Part shown: one piece after another, positions 40,251 to 49,634 of the stretch
How the letters are laid out: every line of letters begins with the position of its first letter
Numbering within the stretch: position 1 is the first letter of the stretch
Assembly (NCBI RefSeq): GCF_020687205.1
Contig: NZ_JAJEQE010000009.1
Coordinates: 21,800-85,799, forward strand
Direction of reading: 5' to 3'
DNA: 64,000 nt
Source: Hominisplanchenecus faecis
Lineage (GTDB): Bacteria; Bacillota; Clostridia; Lachnospirales; Lachnospiraceae
Notes under the pieces: generated by a model
What the model was told of the DNA's origin: nothing
Database searches by the model: none
Seen by the model: only the letters and a program-made list of their open reading frames with translations
Made by a program: the position numbers and the translations under genes

Positions 40251-41153
40251 TTATACATTCAGTGTTTCTGGAAGTTCGGCGATTTCACGTGCTTCTTTTT
40301 CTGAAAATCCCTTTTCGATAAGGTGTTTATATACGCGAACTTTTTCAGCGTGGATACCGGCAGTTTTACCGAGTTCAATTCCCTGCTTAATTCCCTGCTT
40401 AATTCCTTCTCCAATACCTTGCTTCAAGCCTTTTTCAATGCCCATTTTTTCAAGTCTTTCTGCTACGTCACACATACTTCGAACCCCTTTCTTTTCCTGA
40501 AATATTGTCAGATAACGTTCATCACCGGTCATGACCTGAAGAAGTTTCAGTACTTCATCTATATGACGAATTTCTGTTGGATCATCCGGGATATAGTTTT
40601 TATTTTTTCTTTTCTGAACGAAGAAATTTGCTACGACTTTAAAATCACTGTGGAAACGGTCAATCTCTGCTTCTGAGAGCCATGCAATTTCAAATATTTT
40701 CATTTCATAATCATTAATATAATTTTCCAGTTCTTTTGGAATTTTCATCAATCCTTTGATGTTCTTTTGGCTATACCAGTGATGTTTTGTGCCAAAGTAT
40801 AAGACAATCGTCATAACCGGAAGAATTTCTTTACGTTCTTTTAATAACTGACTGCGATATGAAGCACCATCATAACCTATAATACGGAATGGCATATTTT
40901 TTTCTACAATGCTTTGATTTTCAATTCCACAGATTGCAAGCTCTACTTTTTTGTCTTTCCAGTATTTTGCAACATCCCTCTCCAGTTCATGAATTTTTCC
41001 ATCCTCTGATTTATATTGAGAATGAACCTGAGTATTTTCCAGAGACTCCGGCAAAATTCGCTGTTCCCCGTTAAAAATCAGTCCGTTTATAATGTCTGCA
41101 AATACATCGTTATAATCTTCCAGTAGTTTTTCTGTAATATCTTTTTGTCCCAT
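40251..41153 (-). CDS. Rpn-family recombination-promoting nuclease/putative transposase
   Basis: A 300-residue PD-(D/E)XK nuclease-like protein of the Rpn/PDDEXK_2 group. The core has ELERDVAKYWKDKKVELAIC then GIENQS, and MPFRIIGYDGASYR. Near the C-terminus is the typical Gly/Ile/Lys repeat (KGLKQGIGEGIKQGIKQG). Family members are linked to recombination or phage defence. Start ATG at 41153 follows AAAGGAG; a 16-residue upstream extension lacks one. It has its own consensus promoter and converges on the fucosidase gene. Confidence 0.85.
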   Translation of the reverse strand: MGQKDITEKLLEDYNDVFADIINGLIFNGEQRILPESLENTQVHSQYKSEDGKIHELERDVAKYWKDKKVELAICGIENQSIVEKNMPFRIIGYDGASYRSQLLKERKEILPVMTIVLYFGTKHHWYSQKNIKGLMKIPKELENYINDYEMKIFEIAWLSEAEIDRFHSDFKVVANFFVQKRKNKNYIPDDPTEIRHIDEVLKLLQVMTGDERYLTIFQEKKGVRSMCDVAERLEKMGIEKGLKQGIGEGIKQGIKQGIELGKTAGIHAEKVRVYKHLIEKGFSEKEAREIAELPETLNV

Positions 41154-41352
41154 AGGCTGCTCCTTTTCTTTTGTTAAGTGATAAGTGAGTTCATCTGACA
41201 CAGAACAACCTGAATATAAAAATTTTTCTTATGAGACAGATAAAAATACAGTTTCTTCAAGCCGCCTGTGCAGGTATTTGATTTTGTTGGATTTTCCTGC
41301 CGAACGGCAATGAAAGTCAGATTAAAAAATGAAATAAAGATTGTTTGTGCTT

Positions 41353-41381
41353 ATTATAAATGAATAAGTGATGCTTGTCAA
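41353..41381 (-). promoter_or_regulatory. Consensus promoter of the Rpn gene
   Basis: On the minus strand a perfect TTGACA (41376-41381) and a perfect TATAAT (41353-41358) are spaced by 17 bp. It would give a leader of about 190 nt. The remaining sequence between the Rpn gene and 41552 holds no gene. Confidence 0.85.
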
Positions 41382-41551
41382 TCTTTTTGAATACTTTTGG
41401 AAGAAAATTGGAAATATCAAAAAGAGCAGAAAAAACTTTTCAAAAATGAAAAGGATAATGGAGTAAAAATAATTTATAAACTGTGAGCTTTAAAAAGCAA
41501 AAAAAGTAAGGTATAATACAAAAGAAATATAATAAAATCGGAGGAGAAAAA

Positions 41552-41782
41552 GTGAAAAAGTTTACTTATCAGGCAACGCAAAAATTGTATGCACTTATAG
41601 TTGGAATAATATTTTTGTTGATATTATTTGGACAATGGTGCAGCTTTAAATTAAAAAAAGGATTTTTGATTCCAAATATTGTAATTTTAGGGGGAATTAT
41701 TTTAGCTGGAGCATTCGTATATTACTGGCGATATAAAAAAATGGAAAGCAGAAGGCAGAGAGGATACGGAAGTATGATTTAA
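41552..41782 (+). CDS. N-terminal part of a frameshifted polytopic glycosyltransferase-like protein
   Basis: A 76-codon frame with two membrane segments (residues 12-30 and 42-60) followed by a basic loop, then a stop. A 7-A tract (41735-41741) lies just before the break. If it had 8 A the frame would continue as KKNGKQKAERIRKYDLIVK into the 428-codon frame downstream, giving one protein of about 510 residues. GGAGGAG precedes the ATG, and TATAAT lies at about 41512. Whether this is real, an assembly error or a slippage switch cannot be decided here. Confidence 0.6.
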   Translation: MKKFTYQATQKLYALIVGIIFLLILFGQWCSFKLKKGFLIPNIVILGGIILAGAFVYYWRYKKMESRRQRGYGSMI

Positions 41783-41796
41783 TTGTAAAAATTTCT

Positions 41797-43083
41797 TTGA
41801 TTATATTATTTGTTGTTCAAATTTTTATTGCATACAATATAGTTTTTGAACCTGGATGGGATGCAGGAGGAGTTTACAACAGTGCAAAAATATTTGTAAA
41901 CGGAAATCGGGCGGATATCGTTATAAGATATCCATTTTCTATGTATCCAAATAATTTACTGCTGCTGTTTATAGAGTCAGCTGTTATTTCTTTCTGTAAT
42001 TTGTTTGCAAATGAAAATGAAGTTGTACAGTTAATGGTTTTTGCTGTTCTTAATTCCATGATAAACGTTGCTGCGTGCTATTTGACATATAAAAGTGCCA
42101 GTCTCATTTGTAAGAAAGAAATTGCATTTGCTGCCTTTATATTAGCTGTTTTAAATTTTGGGTTATCTCCGTGGAATGTTGTTTTTTATTCAGATTCGTT
42201 AGGATTGGTTTTTCCGATACTGACGTTTTATTTATTTATGAAACCAAATAAAACAGAAAAAATGAATTGGATTTCCAAAATTATGGCAGTGATTGCAGGA
42301 TGTATCGGATATAATATCAAGCCACAATGTCTTATTATGCTGATAGCACTGTTTATCATCCAGTTTTTCAGTTGTTTAAGAAACAAGAAAAAACTTCTTC
42401 AAATTGTGATGTTGGCGGGATGTTTTATTTTTTCACTAATAACAATAAAAACAAGTATCAACCTGATTTGTGAAAAAAATCAAATTGTTCTGGATTCAAA
42501 TCAGAGATTGGGAATGTCCCATTTTCTGATGATGGGAAATAATGAAGAAGGTGGAGGTCTTTACGTTGGGGATGATGTGATATATTCAAAATCCTTTGCA
42601 ACGCCACAGGAAAGAAAAAAAGCAAATATACAAAGAACTTTTGAAAGAATGAAAGATATGGGAATAGCAGGTTATCTTCGATTTTTAGCAAAAAAGATGC
42701 TTACTGTCTATAATGATGGTACTTATGCATGGGGCGGAGAAGGAAACTTTTTTATGGTTGTTTTTCCGCAGCCTGATAATCATATAGCTGTCTTTCTAAG
42801 AAATATATATTATGCAGATCACAAATATTATGATATCTATGTAACAGTAATGCAGAGTATCTGGGTTTTTGTGCTGGGTGCGGCTGCTCTCTCGGGATTG
42901 GGAAAAGAAAATCGGCAGGAGATTATAGTGCTGATGCTTTCCATTGCAGGACTGACCTTATTTGAAGTTCTTTTCGAAGCGAGAGCCAGATATCTGTATA
43001 CATATGCTCCGGTATTTTGTATTTTAGCAGCAATTGGAATAGAAAAATTAAACAGTGAGATAAAGAAGAAAAGCAGATTATAA
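41797..43083 (+). CDS. C-terminal part of the frameshifted polytopic glycosyltransferase-like protein
   Basis: A multi-spanning membrane protein (about 9-10 hydrophobic segments) resembling GT39/ArnT-like GT-C proteins. An early outer-loop acidic motif is FEPGWDAGGVY. The frame is open from 41737 but has only a TTG (41797) as possible start and no ribosome binding site, so it is best read as the continuation of the preceding 76-codon frame after a 1-nt shift. It opens the polysaccharide locus, 19 bp before a GtrB-like gene. The sugar donor is probably a lipid-linked sugar. Confidence 0.65.
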   Translation: MIILFVVQIFIAYNIVFEPGWDAGGVYNSAKIFVNGNRADIVIRYPFSMYPNNLLLLFIESAVISFCNLFANENEVVQLMVFAVLNSMINVAACYLTYKSASLICKKEIAFAAFILAVLNFGLSPWNVVFYSDSLGLVFPILTFYLFMKPNKTEKMNWISKIMAVIAGCIGYNIKPQCLIMLIALFIIQFFSCLRNKKKLLQIVMLAGCFIFSLITIKTSINLICEKNQIVLDSNQRLGMSHFLMMGNNEEGGGLYVGDDVIYSKSFATPQERKKANIQRTFERMKDMGIAGYLRFLAKKMLTVYNDGTYAWGGEGNFFMVVFPQPDNHIAVFLRNIYYADHKYYDIYVTVMQSIWVFVLGAAALSGLGKENRQEIIVLMLSIAGLTLFEVLFEARARYLYTYAPVFCILAAIGIEKLNSEIKKKSRL

Positions 43084-43102
43084 AAATATTTGAGGAGAAA
43101 AA

Positions 43103-44086
43103 ATGAAACCAAGATTATATATGATAATACCTTGTTACAATGAAGAAAAAGTGCTTCCTATTACATCAGAAATGTTTCTGGAAGAGCTGAATTTATTGAT
43201 AGCAAAAGATAAAATAAGTGAAAACAGCAGAATTTTATTTGTCAATGATGGAAGTAAGGATAAAACATGGGATTTGATTAAGGAACTTTCAGAGAAAGAC
43301 GAACATTTCATCGGGATTTGTCAGAGCCGAAACAGAGGACATCAAAATGCTGTTCTGGCAGGAATGATGGAAGCAAAGGATGTTGCGGACATTACTATTT
43401 CAATTGATTGTGACGGACAAGATGATATAGCTGCTATGGAAGCGATGGTGGATCGTTATCATGAGGGCTGCGAAATCGTATATGGTGTAAGAAGCAATCG
43501 TGATACAGATACATTTTTTAAGAGATTTACGGCTCAGACTTTTTATAAGCTATTAAATAAACTTGGGGGAGAGATTGTGTACAATCATGCAGATTATCGA
43601 CTGGTTTCAGCCAGAGTATTAAAGGAATTTGCAAATTTTAAAGAAGTCAATCTATTCTTGCGAGGTATGATTCCACTGGTAGGATTTAAAAGTACGAGCG
43701 TTTATTATGAAAGGCACGAAAGAATTGCCGGGGAATCTCATTATCCACTTTCCAAAATGCTTGCACTGGCATTTGATGGAATTACAAGTTTGAGTGTAAA
43801 ACCGATTCGCTTGATTGCAGGGTTTGGACTTGGAGTTTCTGCCTTAAGTTTTATAGGAATTATCTGGGCGGTTGTTGCAACAATTTTAGGAAGAACCGTA
43901 GCCGGATGGTCCAGTACGGTATGTATCGTATGCTTTATGGGAGGAATACAGTTGATCTGTCTCGGTGTTTTGGGAGAATATATCGGAAAAATCTATATGG
44001 AAGTAAAAGCAAGACCGCGATATATTATCAGTGAACGCACATGGGAAAAAGATGAAAAGGCGGAGAAAAAGAAATGTTCAAAATAG
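43103..44086 (+). CDS. GT2 glycosyltransferase, GtrB/DPM1-like, membrane-anchored
   Basis: A 327-residue protein with a GT-A domain (MIIPCYNEEKVLP, LFVNDGSKDKTW, SIDCDGQDDI with the DxD-type motif) and two C-terminal membrane segments (about 235-260, 270-295). This is the GtrB/bactoprenol glucosyltransferase layout that makes undecaprenyl-phosphate sugars for polytopic glycosyltransferases such as its neighbours. TGAGGAG precedes the ATG. It overlaps the next gene by 13 bp. Confidence 0.9.
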   Translation: MKPRLYMIIPCYNEEKVLPITSEMFLEELNLLIAKDKISENSRILFVNDGSKDKTWDLIKELSEKDEHFIGICQSRNRGHQNAVLAGMMEAKDVADITISIDCDGQDDIAAMEAMVDRYHEGCEIVYGVRSNRDTDTFFKRFTAQTFYKLLNKLGGEIVYNHADYRLVSARVLKEFANFKEVNLFLRGMIPLVGFKSTSVYYERHERIAGESHYPLSKMLALAFDGITSLSVKPIRLIAGFGLGVSALSFIGIIWAVVATILGRTVAGWSSTVCIVCFMGGIQLICLGVLGEYIGKIYMEVKARPRYIISERTWEKDEKAEKKKCSK

Positions 44087-45267
44087 AAAGAAAAATTGTA
44101 GAATTTGTGGAACGAAATGTTAATATATTATTTATACTGGCAATTACAGGTTTGGCAATTGCTGTACGTTATGCAGGAAGAGATTTTGTTTCCGGTGATA
44201 TGACATGGTTTCTTCTGGGATGGTTTCAAAAAATAGCGGATAACGGAGGCATCCATAGTTTAAAAAATCAGGTTGGAGATTACAATATATTATATCAGAC
44301 AATAGTAGCATTATTTACATATATAGGAGACAAGAGCATTTATTACTATAAAATATTATCGATTTTCTTTGATTTTTGCATGGCAATATCAGCAGCTATA
44401 TTTGCATGCGAATTGAGCAAAAAAGAAAAAAATGATAAAGTATTTTTTATTACGTTTGCTGCAGTTATCATGTTGCCGACCGTTATTCTTAATTCTGCTT
44501 ACTGGGGACAATGCGATTCTATTTATACGACCTTTATCATTCTTACATTACTGTATTTGTATAAGGGAAAATATCACAGTGCATTTGTTTTTTTAGGTAT
44601 TGCTTTTGCATTTAAAATGCAGACAATATTTATTTTTCCATTTATTATATGCTTCTATATTTATAAAAAACAATTTAGCATATTTGAACTTCTTATTACC
44701 GTGTTTACCTTCTGGATATCGGGAATATGTGCTTTTGTCCAGGGACGGAGCTTACTTGATCCGTTTAGAATTTATGCGAGTCAGACAGGTACATACCAGG
44801 ATATGCATGTGAATTTTCCGAGCTTTTGGATGTTTGTAGGAAATGATTATGAATGGCTGAAAACGGCAGCAATCGTTATGGCGGCAAGCATATGTGGTAT
44901 GGGATTGTATATTATTATGAAAAGAAAGTTAGATTGCAGTCGTCCTGAAAATTTTGTATGTATTGCGAGCTGGTTTATCTGGACTTGTGTATTGTTTTTA
45001 CCGGCAATGCATGAAAGATATGCATATCCGTTGGAAATACTTTTGGTTATACTTACTTGCATCAATAAAGACTATTTAAAGTATTCTTCGGTGGTAATAT
45101 TATTTAGTTTATTTACTTATGGAAATTATCTGTTTTCAAATGGGGGACTTGACAAGTATATAGTAATTATTTATGCAGGCTGTTATTTACATTTTACATA
45201 TACAATCCTAAAAAAGAACAGTAAGACGGCTACAGTAACAGACAAGGAGATGCAAAATGAATCATAA
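44074..45267 (+). CDS. Polytopic mannosyltransferase-like membrane protein (Gpi18/GT-C type)
   Basis: A 397-residue protein with about ten membrane segments. The outer loop acidic motif SGDMTWFLLGWFQ and the motifs NSAYWGQCDS and MHERYAYPLEILL are typical of Gpi18-related GT-C transferases. It probably uses the lipid-phosphate sugar made by the preceding GtrB-like protein. It overlaps both neighbours, which shows tight co-translation. Confidence 0.82.
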   Translation: MFKIERKIVEFVERNVNILFILAITGLAIAVRYAGRDFVSGDMTWFLLGWFQKIADNGGIHSLKNQVGDYNILYQTIVALFTYIGDKSIYYYKILSIFFDFCMAISAAIFACELSKKEKNDKVFFITFAAVIMLPTVILNSAYWGQCDSIYTTFIILTLLYLYKGKYHSAFVFLGIAFAFKMQTIFIFPFIICFYIYKKQFSIFELLITVFTFWISGICAFVQGRSLLDPFRIYASQTGTYQDMHVNFPSFWMFVGNDYEWLKTAAIVMAASICGMGLYIIMKRKLDCSRPENFVCIASWFIWTCVLFLPAMHERYAYPLEILLVILTCINKDYLKYSSVVILFSLFTYGNYLFSNGGLDKYIVIIYAGCYLHFTYTILKKNSKTATVTDKEMQNES

Positions 45268-46342
45268 AATTTTACAGGAAAGTGCAGACGATTCTATTTT
45301 ACAGGAAGATCTGGATCGTATTTCAGAGAGTGATATTCCATTGGAAGAGCTGAAGGGCAAGACAGTTCTGGTAACGGGAGCGACCGGGCTGATTGGTTCT
45401 CTGCTGGTAAAAGCATTACAGTGTTGTAATCGAAGAAAAGAGACAGGTATCAAAATCCTGGCACTTGTGCGTAATCAGGAAAAGGCAGAAAGACTTTTTG
45501 GTGATCTGTTAAAGAGAGAGGATTTAAAGCTGGTGATCGGAGATATTACGATGCCGGTTGCTGTAGAAGATAAGATTGATTATATCATCCACTGTGCGAG
45601 TATCACGACTTCTAAAATCATGATCAGCAGACCGGTGGACGTGATCCGGACGTCTCTTAACGGAACGGAGAATCTGCTGGAACTTGCAAAGGAAAAACAG
45701 GTCAGAAGCATGGTTTATGTTTCTTCAATGGAAATGTATGGGGTATTAAATTTACAGGATGATCAGATGGTGACAGAGGAAATGACGGGTTATTTAAATC
45801 CGCTGGCATTACGGAGCAATTATCCGGAAAGCAAGCGTATGTGTGAGAATATGTGCGTTGCCTATGGAACGCAGTATGAAGTTCCGGTGAAGATTGCAAG
45901 ACTGGCACAGACGTTTGGTGCTGGAGTATTGCCGGGGGAAAACCGTGTTTTTGCACAGTTTGCAAGAAGTGCCATGAAGGGCAGTGATATTGTACTTCAT
46001 ACAGAAGGAAAATCCGAAGGAAATTATTGCTATACGGCGGATGCAGTACGGGCATTGCTGACCATTCTGGTTAAAGGCGAAAATATGCAGGCCTATAATG
46101 TGGTGAATGAGAAATCGCATATTACGATTGCAGATATGGCAAAATTTGTTGCAGAGAAGATTGCAGAAAAGCCGATAGAGGTTGTATTTGATATTCCAAA
46201 GGAAAATAAATTTGGATATGCCAGTGATACAAAAATGCATCTGGCTGCCACCAGATTGATGGCACTTGGATGGCAGCCGGAAACAGATCTGGAAGAATCC
46301 TATCGAAGACTGATTGCGAGTATGAAAAACAGAAATGTTTAA
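45257..46342 (+). CDS. NAD-dependent epimerase/dehydratase (extended SDR)
   Basis: A 361-residue sugar-nucleotide modifying enzyme with the NAD loop VLVTGATGLIGSLL (about residue 35) and the active site YPESK preceded by VSSMEMYG. It has an N-terminal extension of about 30 residues. It lies in a locus with TarI-like and LicD genes, so a role in making an unusual sugar or polyol nucleotide is plausible. The exact substrate is unknown. Confidence 0.85.
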   Translation: MNHKILQESADDSILQEDLDRISESDIPLEELKGKTVLVTGATGLIGSLLVKALQCCNRRKETGIKILALVRNQEKAERLFGDLLKREDLKLVIGDITMPVAVEDKIDYIIHCASITTSKIMISRPVDVIRTSLNGTENLLELAKEKQVRSMVYVSSMEMYGVLNLQDDQMVTEEMTGYLNPLALRSNYPESKRMCENMCVAYGTQYEVPVKIARLAQTFGAGVLPGENRVFAQFARSAMKGSDIVLHTEGKSEGNYCYTADAVRALLTILVKGENMQAYNVVNEKSHITIADMAKFVAEKIAEKPIEVVFDIPKENKFGYASDTKMHLAATRLMALGWQPETDLEESYRRLIASMKNRNV

Positions 46343-46413
46343 AAGTATTTTTATAGATTTGGCAGTAAATGATTCGATTTGTCTGAAATAGTTACACAGT
46401 CTTCCGTAATCGT

Positions 46414-46671
46414 TCAGACATCAAAATATCGGTCAAGCTTACTTAAGGATTTGCGTATGTGAAGCAACTGAAACAGTTTGCTTCGAACCGCATCTACACA
46501 GCAGCCAACAACAAAAATGGCAAGGATAATTCCGAAAAAGAATAAGAGCATTTTTGAAACAGAACCATTTGTGATAAAAGCAAAATGGTCTGTCATGACA
46601 TAACTGCGGACAAGAGGATGATCATGCAACAGATAGACACCGAAAGAAAGCGGTGATATCAGCATGATCAT
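46414..46671 (-). CDS. C-terminal part of a frameshifted acyltransferase
   Basis: An 85-codon frame carrying the last membrane segments and the conserved ISPLSFGVYLLHDHPLVRS of acyltransferase family 3. It overlaps the upstream 3' end by 4 bp. It follows a 7-A tract (46671-46677, minus strand); 8 A would join it in frame to the 327-codon frame, giving about 358 residues, the family's normal length. Confidence 0.65.
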   Translation of the reverse strand: MIMLISPLSFGVYLLHDHPLVRSYVMTDHFAFITNGSVSKMLLFFFGIILAIFVVGCCVDAVRSKLFQLLHIRKSLSKLDRYFDV

Positions 46672-47489
46672 TTTTTTGCAAAATCAGAAAAATTCATGCT
46701 GCCAAAAACAAGAAGCAATGACATGGCAGACACTACAATAAAAGGCGAAGTATAGTGAATCAAAAAAGAAGAATCCAGAGTAAATCCGCTGATCGGAAAT
46801 TTTTCAACAAGAATTTTGCTGCTCCATGTAATTAAAATGCAGAAAAAATATAAGATAAAGTATTTTTTCTTTTTAGAGTGAGAGACCAGATTCAGTTTTT
46901 TGATGCACGCACCGAGAAGATACATCAGTGTGAGCCAGAAAACACTGTATCCGTCGCCCGTATAAAAAACATCCTGCTGCGGTGTAAAAGTCTGTGAAAT
47001 GCTTGGAACCACAGAAAATACGACAAAAATAAAACAGAATAAAGTTTTTATCTGCTTTTCGGAGAGATTCCGAAACATCTGATTGATAAATGGGGAGAGA
47101 AAAAACACTCCTGCATAAGCAGTAAAATACCAGTATTCTTTTCGGGTGACCGGAAAGAGTGCTTGTATCCAGCCGGATGTATTTCTGCTTTCCGGAAGCA
47201 GAAAAAAGAAAACTGTGTTGATCAGGATTCCATAAAATAAGACCTGAAGCCAAAGAATCAGAATGTTTGAAATCTTAAAATGAGAATCAACACTGACAAA
47301 TCCGGATATCATAGCGTAAGTATTTACAGCACCGAAGGCAATCACTTCCAGCAGCCACGCAATCTGATAATGTACCGATAAAAAAGAAACAGAACGTAAA
47401 ATACCGCCATGCCCCAGAGTGTGGAGCATGACGATCATAATCATAGAAATCATTCGAAGAAAATCAATACCATAATTTCGTGTTTTCAT
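46668..47489 (-). CDS. Acyltransferase family 3 (O-acetyltransferase-like), main part, frameshifted
   Basis: About 273 residues of a membrane acyltransferase of the OafA/NodX type. It begins RNYGIDFLRMISMIMIVMLH with the catalytic His of the family, and later has FPVTRKEYWYFTAYAGVF. It has about eight membrane segments and ends at a TGA right after a 7-A tract. The start ATG at 47489 follows AAAGGAAAAG; the longer frame to 47651 overlaps the neighbouring gene. It would acetylate a surface glycan if the frame were restored. Confidence 0.75.
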   Translation of the reverse strand: MKTRNYGIDFLRMISMIMIVMLHTLGHGGILRSVSFLSVHYQIAWLLEVIAFGAVNTYAMISGFVSVDSHFKISNILILWLQVLFYGILINTVFFFLLPESRNTSGWIQALFPVTRKEYWYFTAYAGVFFLSPFINQMFRNLSEKQIKTLFCFIFVVFSVVPSISQTFTPQQDVFYTGDGYSVFWLTLMYLLGACIKKLNLVSHSKKKKYFILYFFCILITWSSKILVEKFPISGFTLDSSFLIHYTSPFIVVSAMSLLLVFGSMNFSDFAKK

Positions 47490-47511
47490 AAGTCTTTTCC
47501 TTTTAAAGAAA

Positions 47512-48759
47512 TCAATCCTGAATCTTGCCAACAGTAATATTTGGAAAAAGTGCATACCCGACAGAGAGACTGTTCGGATTGCAGTAAGGAATCTTGTTAT
47601 TTCCATTGAAGGTTCCTGAGCAGGTGATCTTCTTATCCAGATAGGAAACATAGTCTTTCATTTTCATGGATAATGAATAGATATGTCCTGTGCCCTCTTC
47701 AGATAACAGCATAACCAGATTGTTTGACTCGGCATCAGCATTTTCATATACAACTTTGCCGGTTACGGAAACTTTTGAGTCAGCATAATAAAGAGGATAT
47801 TTGCAGATTTCTCTGTAATCTTTCGTCAGGTGCATCGGATCAGCGGCGGTGTCATCGTCTTCAATTTCCCCACAGATCGTGGTAAATTCCGGAAGAGAAT
47901 CAAGAGCTTCGACATCCGTAACGGATACCAGATCGCTGTATTGTTTCATGGCATCTTCTGAAATAATCCAGTCCTTAAATGAATCAAATGACTTTTTGTA
48001 ACCGAGCAGGCGGTGATATAAAATGGTAGAGCTGTCCGAAATCTCGGACAAACCATTATAAACGCCGTAAATTTTTATCCTGTCACCTACGGAAAGATTT
48101 GGAATACATGGAGTAGCAAATTTATCTGTTTTTAATGTTACGGCACGAAACAGATAAGGATTGCCGGCATCATCTTTGATCTTGAAATAGGCATATTTTG
48201 TGCTTTCGTAGATTTCCTGAACTTCACCTTCAAGCTCAATTGGATGATCAACGTGATCGTAAGGATTTTCTGTTAATTCTTTATAAGGTATAGACCGGGC
48301 ATTTGCTTTCCATTCTGAGATTGGAGTACAAAGATAAAACCAGTCTACAGATGCTGCTTTGGAATCGGCAGAATAGGATTTAATTTTTTTGTATGGTTTT
48401 CCGGCAATGGCAGAATATTTTAAAAAAATGCCGTCAGGGTCTGTTTCTTTTATTTTTCCTGAAATCAGACCGTCTTTGTACTGAACTTCTGCTGATTCTC
48501 CATCTTTGTAAGAAATGACACAGTCACCGGAAAAAGCATCGTCATCCCATCTTCCTTCTATCTGAAGAAAATCAGCGGATTTACCGGCAGGAGTGAAAAT
48601 AGCTTCTCCGGCATCAGCATTCTTCGTAACGGTTCCATAATATACTTTATTAAAAACATTTACATTTACGAACTGCTCGTTTTTACTGTCTGCTGCACTG
48701 GTGTGAAACGAACATACACCGGCTAAAACCAGCAGGCAGGCAATCGCTTTTTTTAACAT
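47512..48759 (-). CDS. Secreted protein of unknown function
   Basis: A 415-residue exported protein with a signal peptide (LKKAIACLLVLAGVCSFHTS, cleavage near AADS). The rest is beta-rich and includes two stretches that look like OB-fold segments (ELEGEVQEIYESTKYAYFKI and VSVTGKVVYENAD). No known family is recognised with confidence. It is co-transcribed with the frameshifted acyltransferase (22 bp apart), so it may be tied to modification or sensing of the same surface glycan. GAGGAG precedes the ATG at 48759. Confidence 0.65.
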   Translation of the reverse strand: MLKKAIACLLVLAGVCSFHTSAADSKNEQFVNVNVFNKVYYGTVTKNADAGEAIFTPAGKSADFLQIEGRWDDDAFSGDCVISYKDGESAEVQYKDGLISGKIKETDPDGIFLKYSAIAGKPYKKIKSYSADSKAASVDWFYLCTPISEWKANARSIPYKELTENPYDHVDHPIELEGEVQEIYESTKYAYFKIKDDAGNPYLFRAVTLKTDKFATPCIPNLSVGDRIKIYGVYNGLSEISDSSTILYHRLLGYKKSFDSFKDWIISEDAMKQYSDLVSVTDVEALDSLPEFTTICGEIEDDDTAADPMHLTKDYREICKYPLYYADSKVSVTGKVVYENADAESNNLVMLLSEEGTGHIYSLSMKMKDYVSYLDKKITCSGTFNGNNKIPYCNPNSLSVGYALFPNITVGKIQD

Positions 48760-48913
48760 TATAGATCGCTCCTCTCTTCTGAGTATTTTACTAATAAAAA
48801 GGAAATCAGTCAAATATTACTTCTGTTTTTGAAGGAATCACAATTCACTCACATTTATATTATTAAATCAATTATGGGAGAGTGCGTATTACTGCTGCGT
48901 AGTTTTTCGGGTC

Positions 48914-48942
48914 TTGTTTTTAACAGTATTGTTTGTTATAAT
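48914..48942 (+). promoter_or_regulatory. Promoter of the second polysaccharide operon
   Basis: TTGTTT (48914-48919) and a perfect TATAAT (48937-48942) are spaced by 17 bp, 29 bp before the ATG at 48972. It faces rightward between divergent genes. Confidence 0.7.
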
Positions 48943-48971
48943 CAATAACCAGAGATTAAAGGAGAAAGAGG

Positions 48972-49634
48972 ATGTTTATGGGCAAAAAGCGAAAAGCTGT
49001 CATGCTTGGAGTAAATGTATTTCTTGTACTGGCACTTTTATGGTCTGTAGTTTTTACCGTTGACCGAAAGAATGCGGCCTACACCAATACGGACATAGAA
49101 CGATACAAGAGTTTAAATACCATACCCAAGCTTGGAGCTGTCACGAACAGCAGAACAGCTGAGATCCAGTTTTCATTGTACGATGAAAACTTATATGGCA
49201 TAGCTCTCTTTTTTTATGTATCGGGAGAAAATACCGATGGAGAGCTTGTATGTTCATTGAAGCACGATGGAGAGACTATTTCAGAACAGACGGTGGCAGT
49301 GAAGGAGCTGTTTGCTCTTGTCAATAAGAATGAAATTAAACCAAAAGAACTGATTCTTGGAAACGGTGAAGTATGCAATGGCGATTATACGCTGGAAATA
49401 AAGGGAAGTGGAATTTCACCGCAGACAAGGATTTCTTTATATGGTAATAAGGCAGATGAATATTTCCTGGATTATACCAATGCAAATTATCAGAACTATA
49501 ATGGAATTCTTTATATTGTGGAAACTTTAGAACCAGAACGACCATATGTATGGGCCTGTGCATTTTTACTGGCTATGAGTTTTGTCTTTAGCCTGATCAT
49601 ATGTATGAATGAGAGGGAGAAAGAACATGAATAA
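48972..49634 (+). CDS. Membrane protein with large extracytoplasmic domain, unknown function
   Basis: A 220-residue protein with membrane segments near residues 10-30 and 192-212 that flank an extracytoplasmic beta-rich domain. No family is recognised. It overlaps the DUF2142 gene by 8 bp and is probably its partner. That gene's N-terminus has the same plan (one membrane segment, then a beta-rich outer domain). AGGAGAAAGAGG precedes the start. Confidence 0.65.
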   Translation: MFMGKKRKAVMLGVNVFLVLALLWSVVFTVDRKNAAYTNTDIERYKSLNTIPKLGAVTNSRTAEIQFSLYDENLYGIALFFYVSGENTDGELVCSLKHDGETISEQTVAVKELFALVNKNEIKPKELILGNGEVCNGDYTLEIKGSGISPQTRISLYGNKADEYFLDYTNANYQNYNGILYIVETLEPERPYVWACAFLLAMSFVFSLIICMNEREKEHE

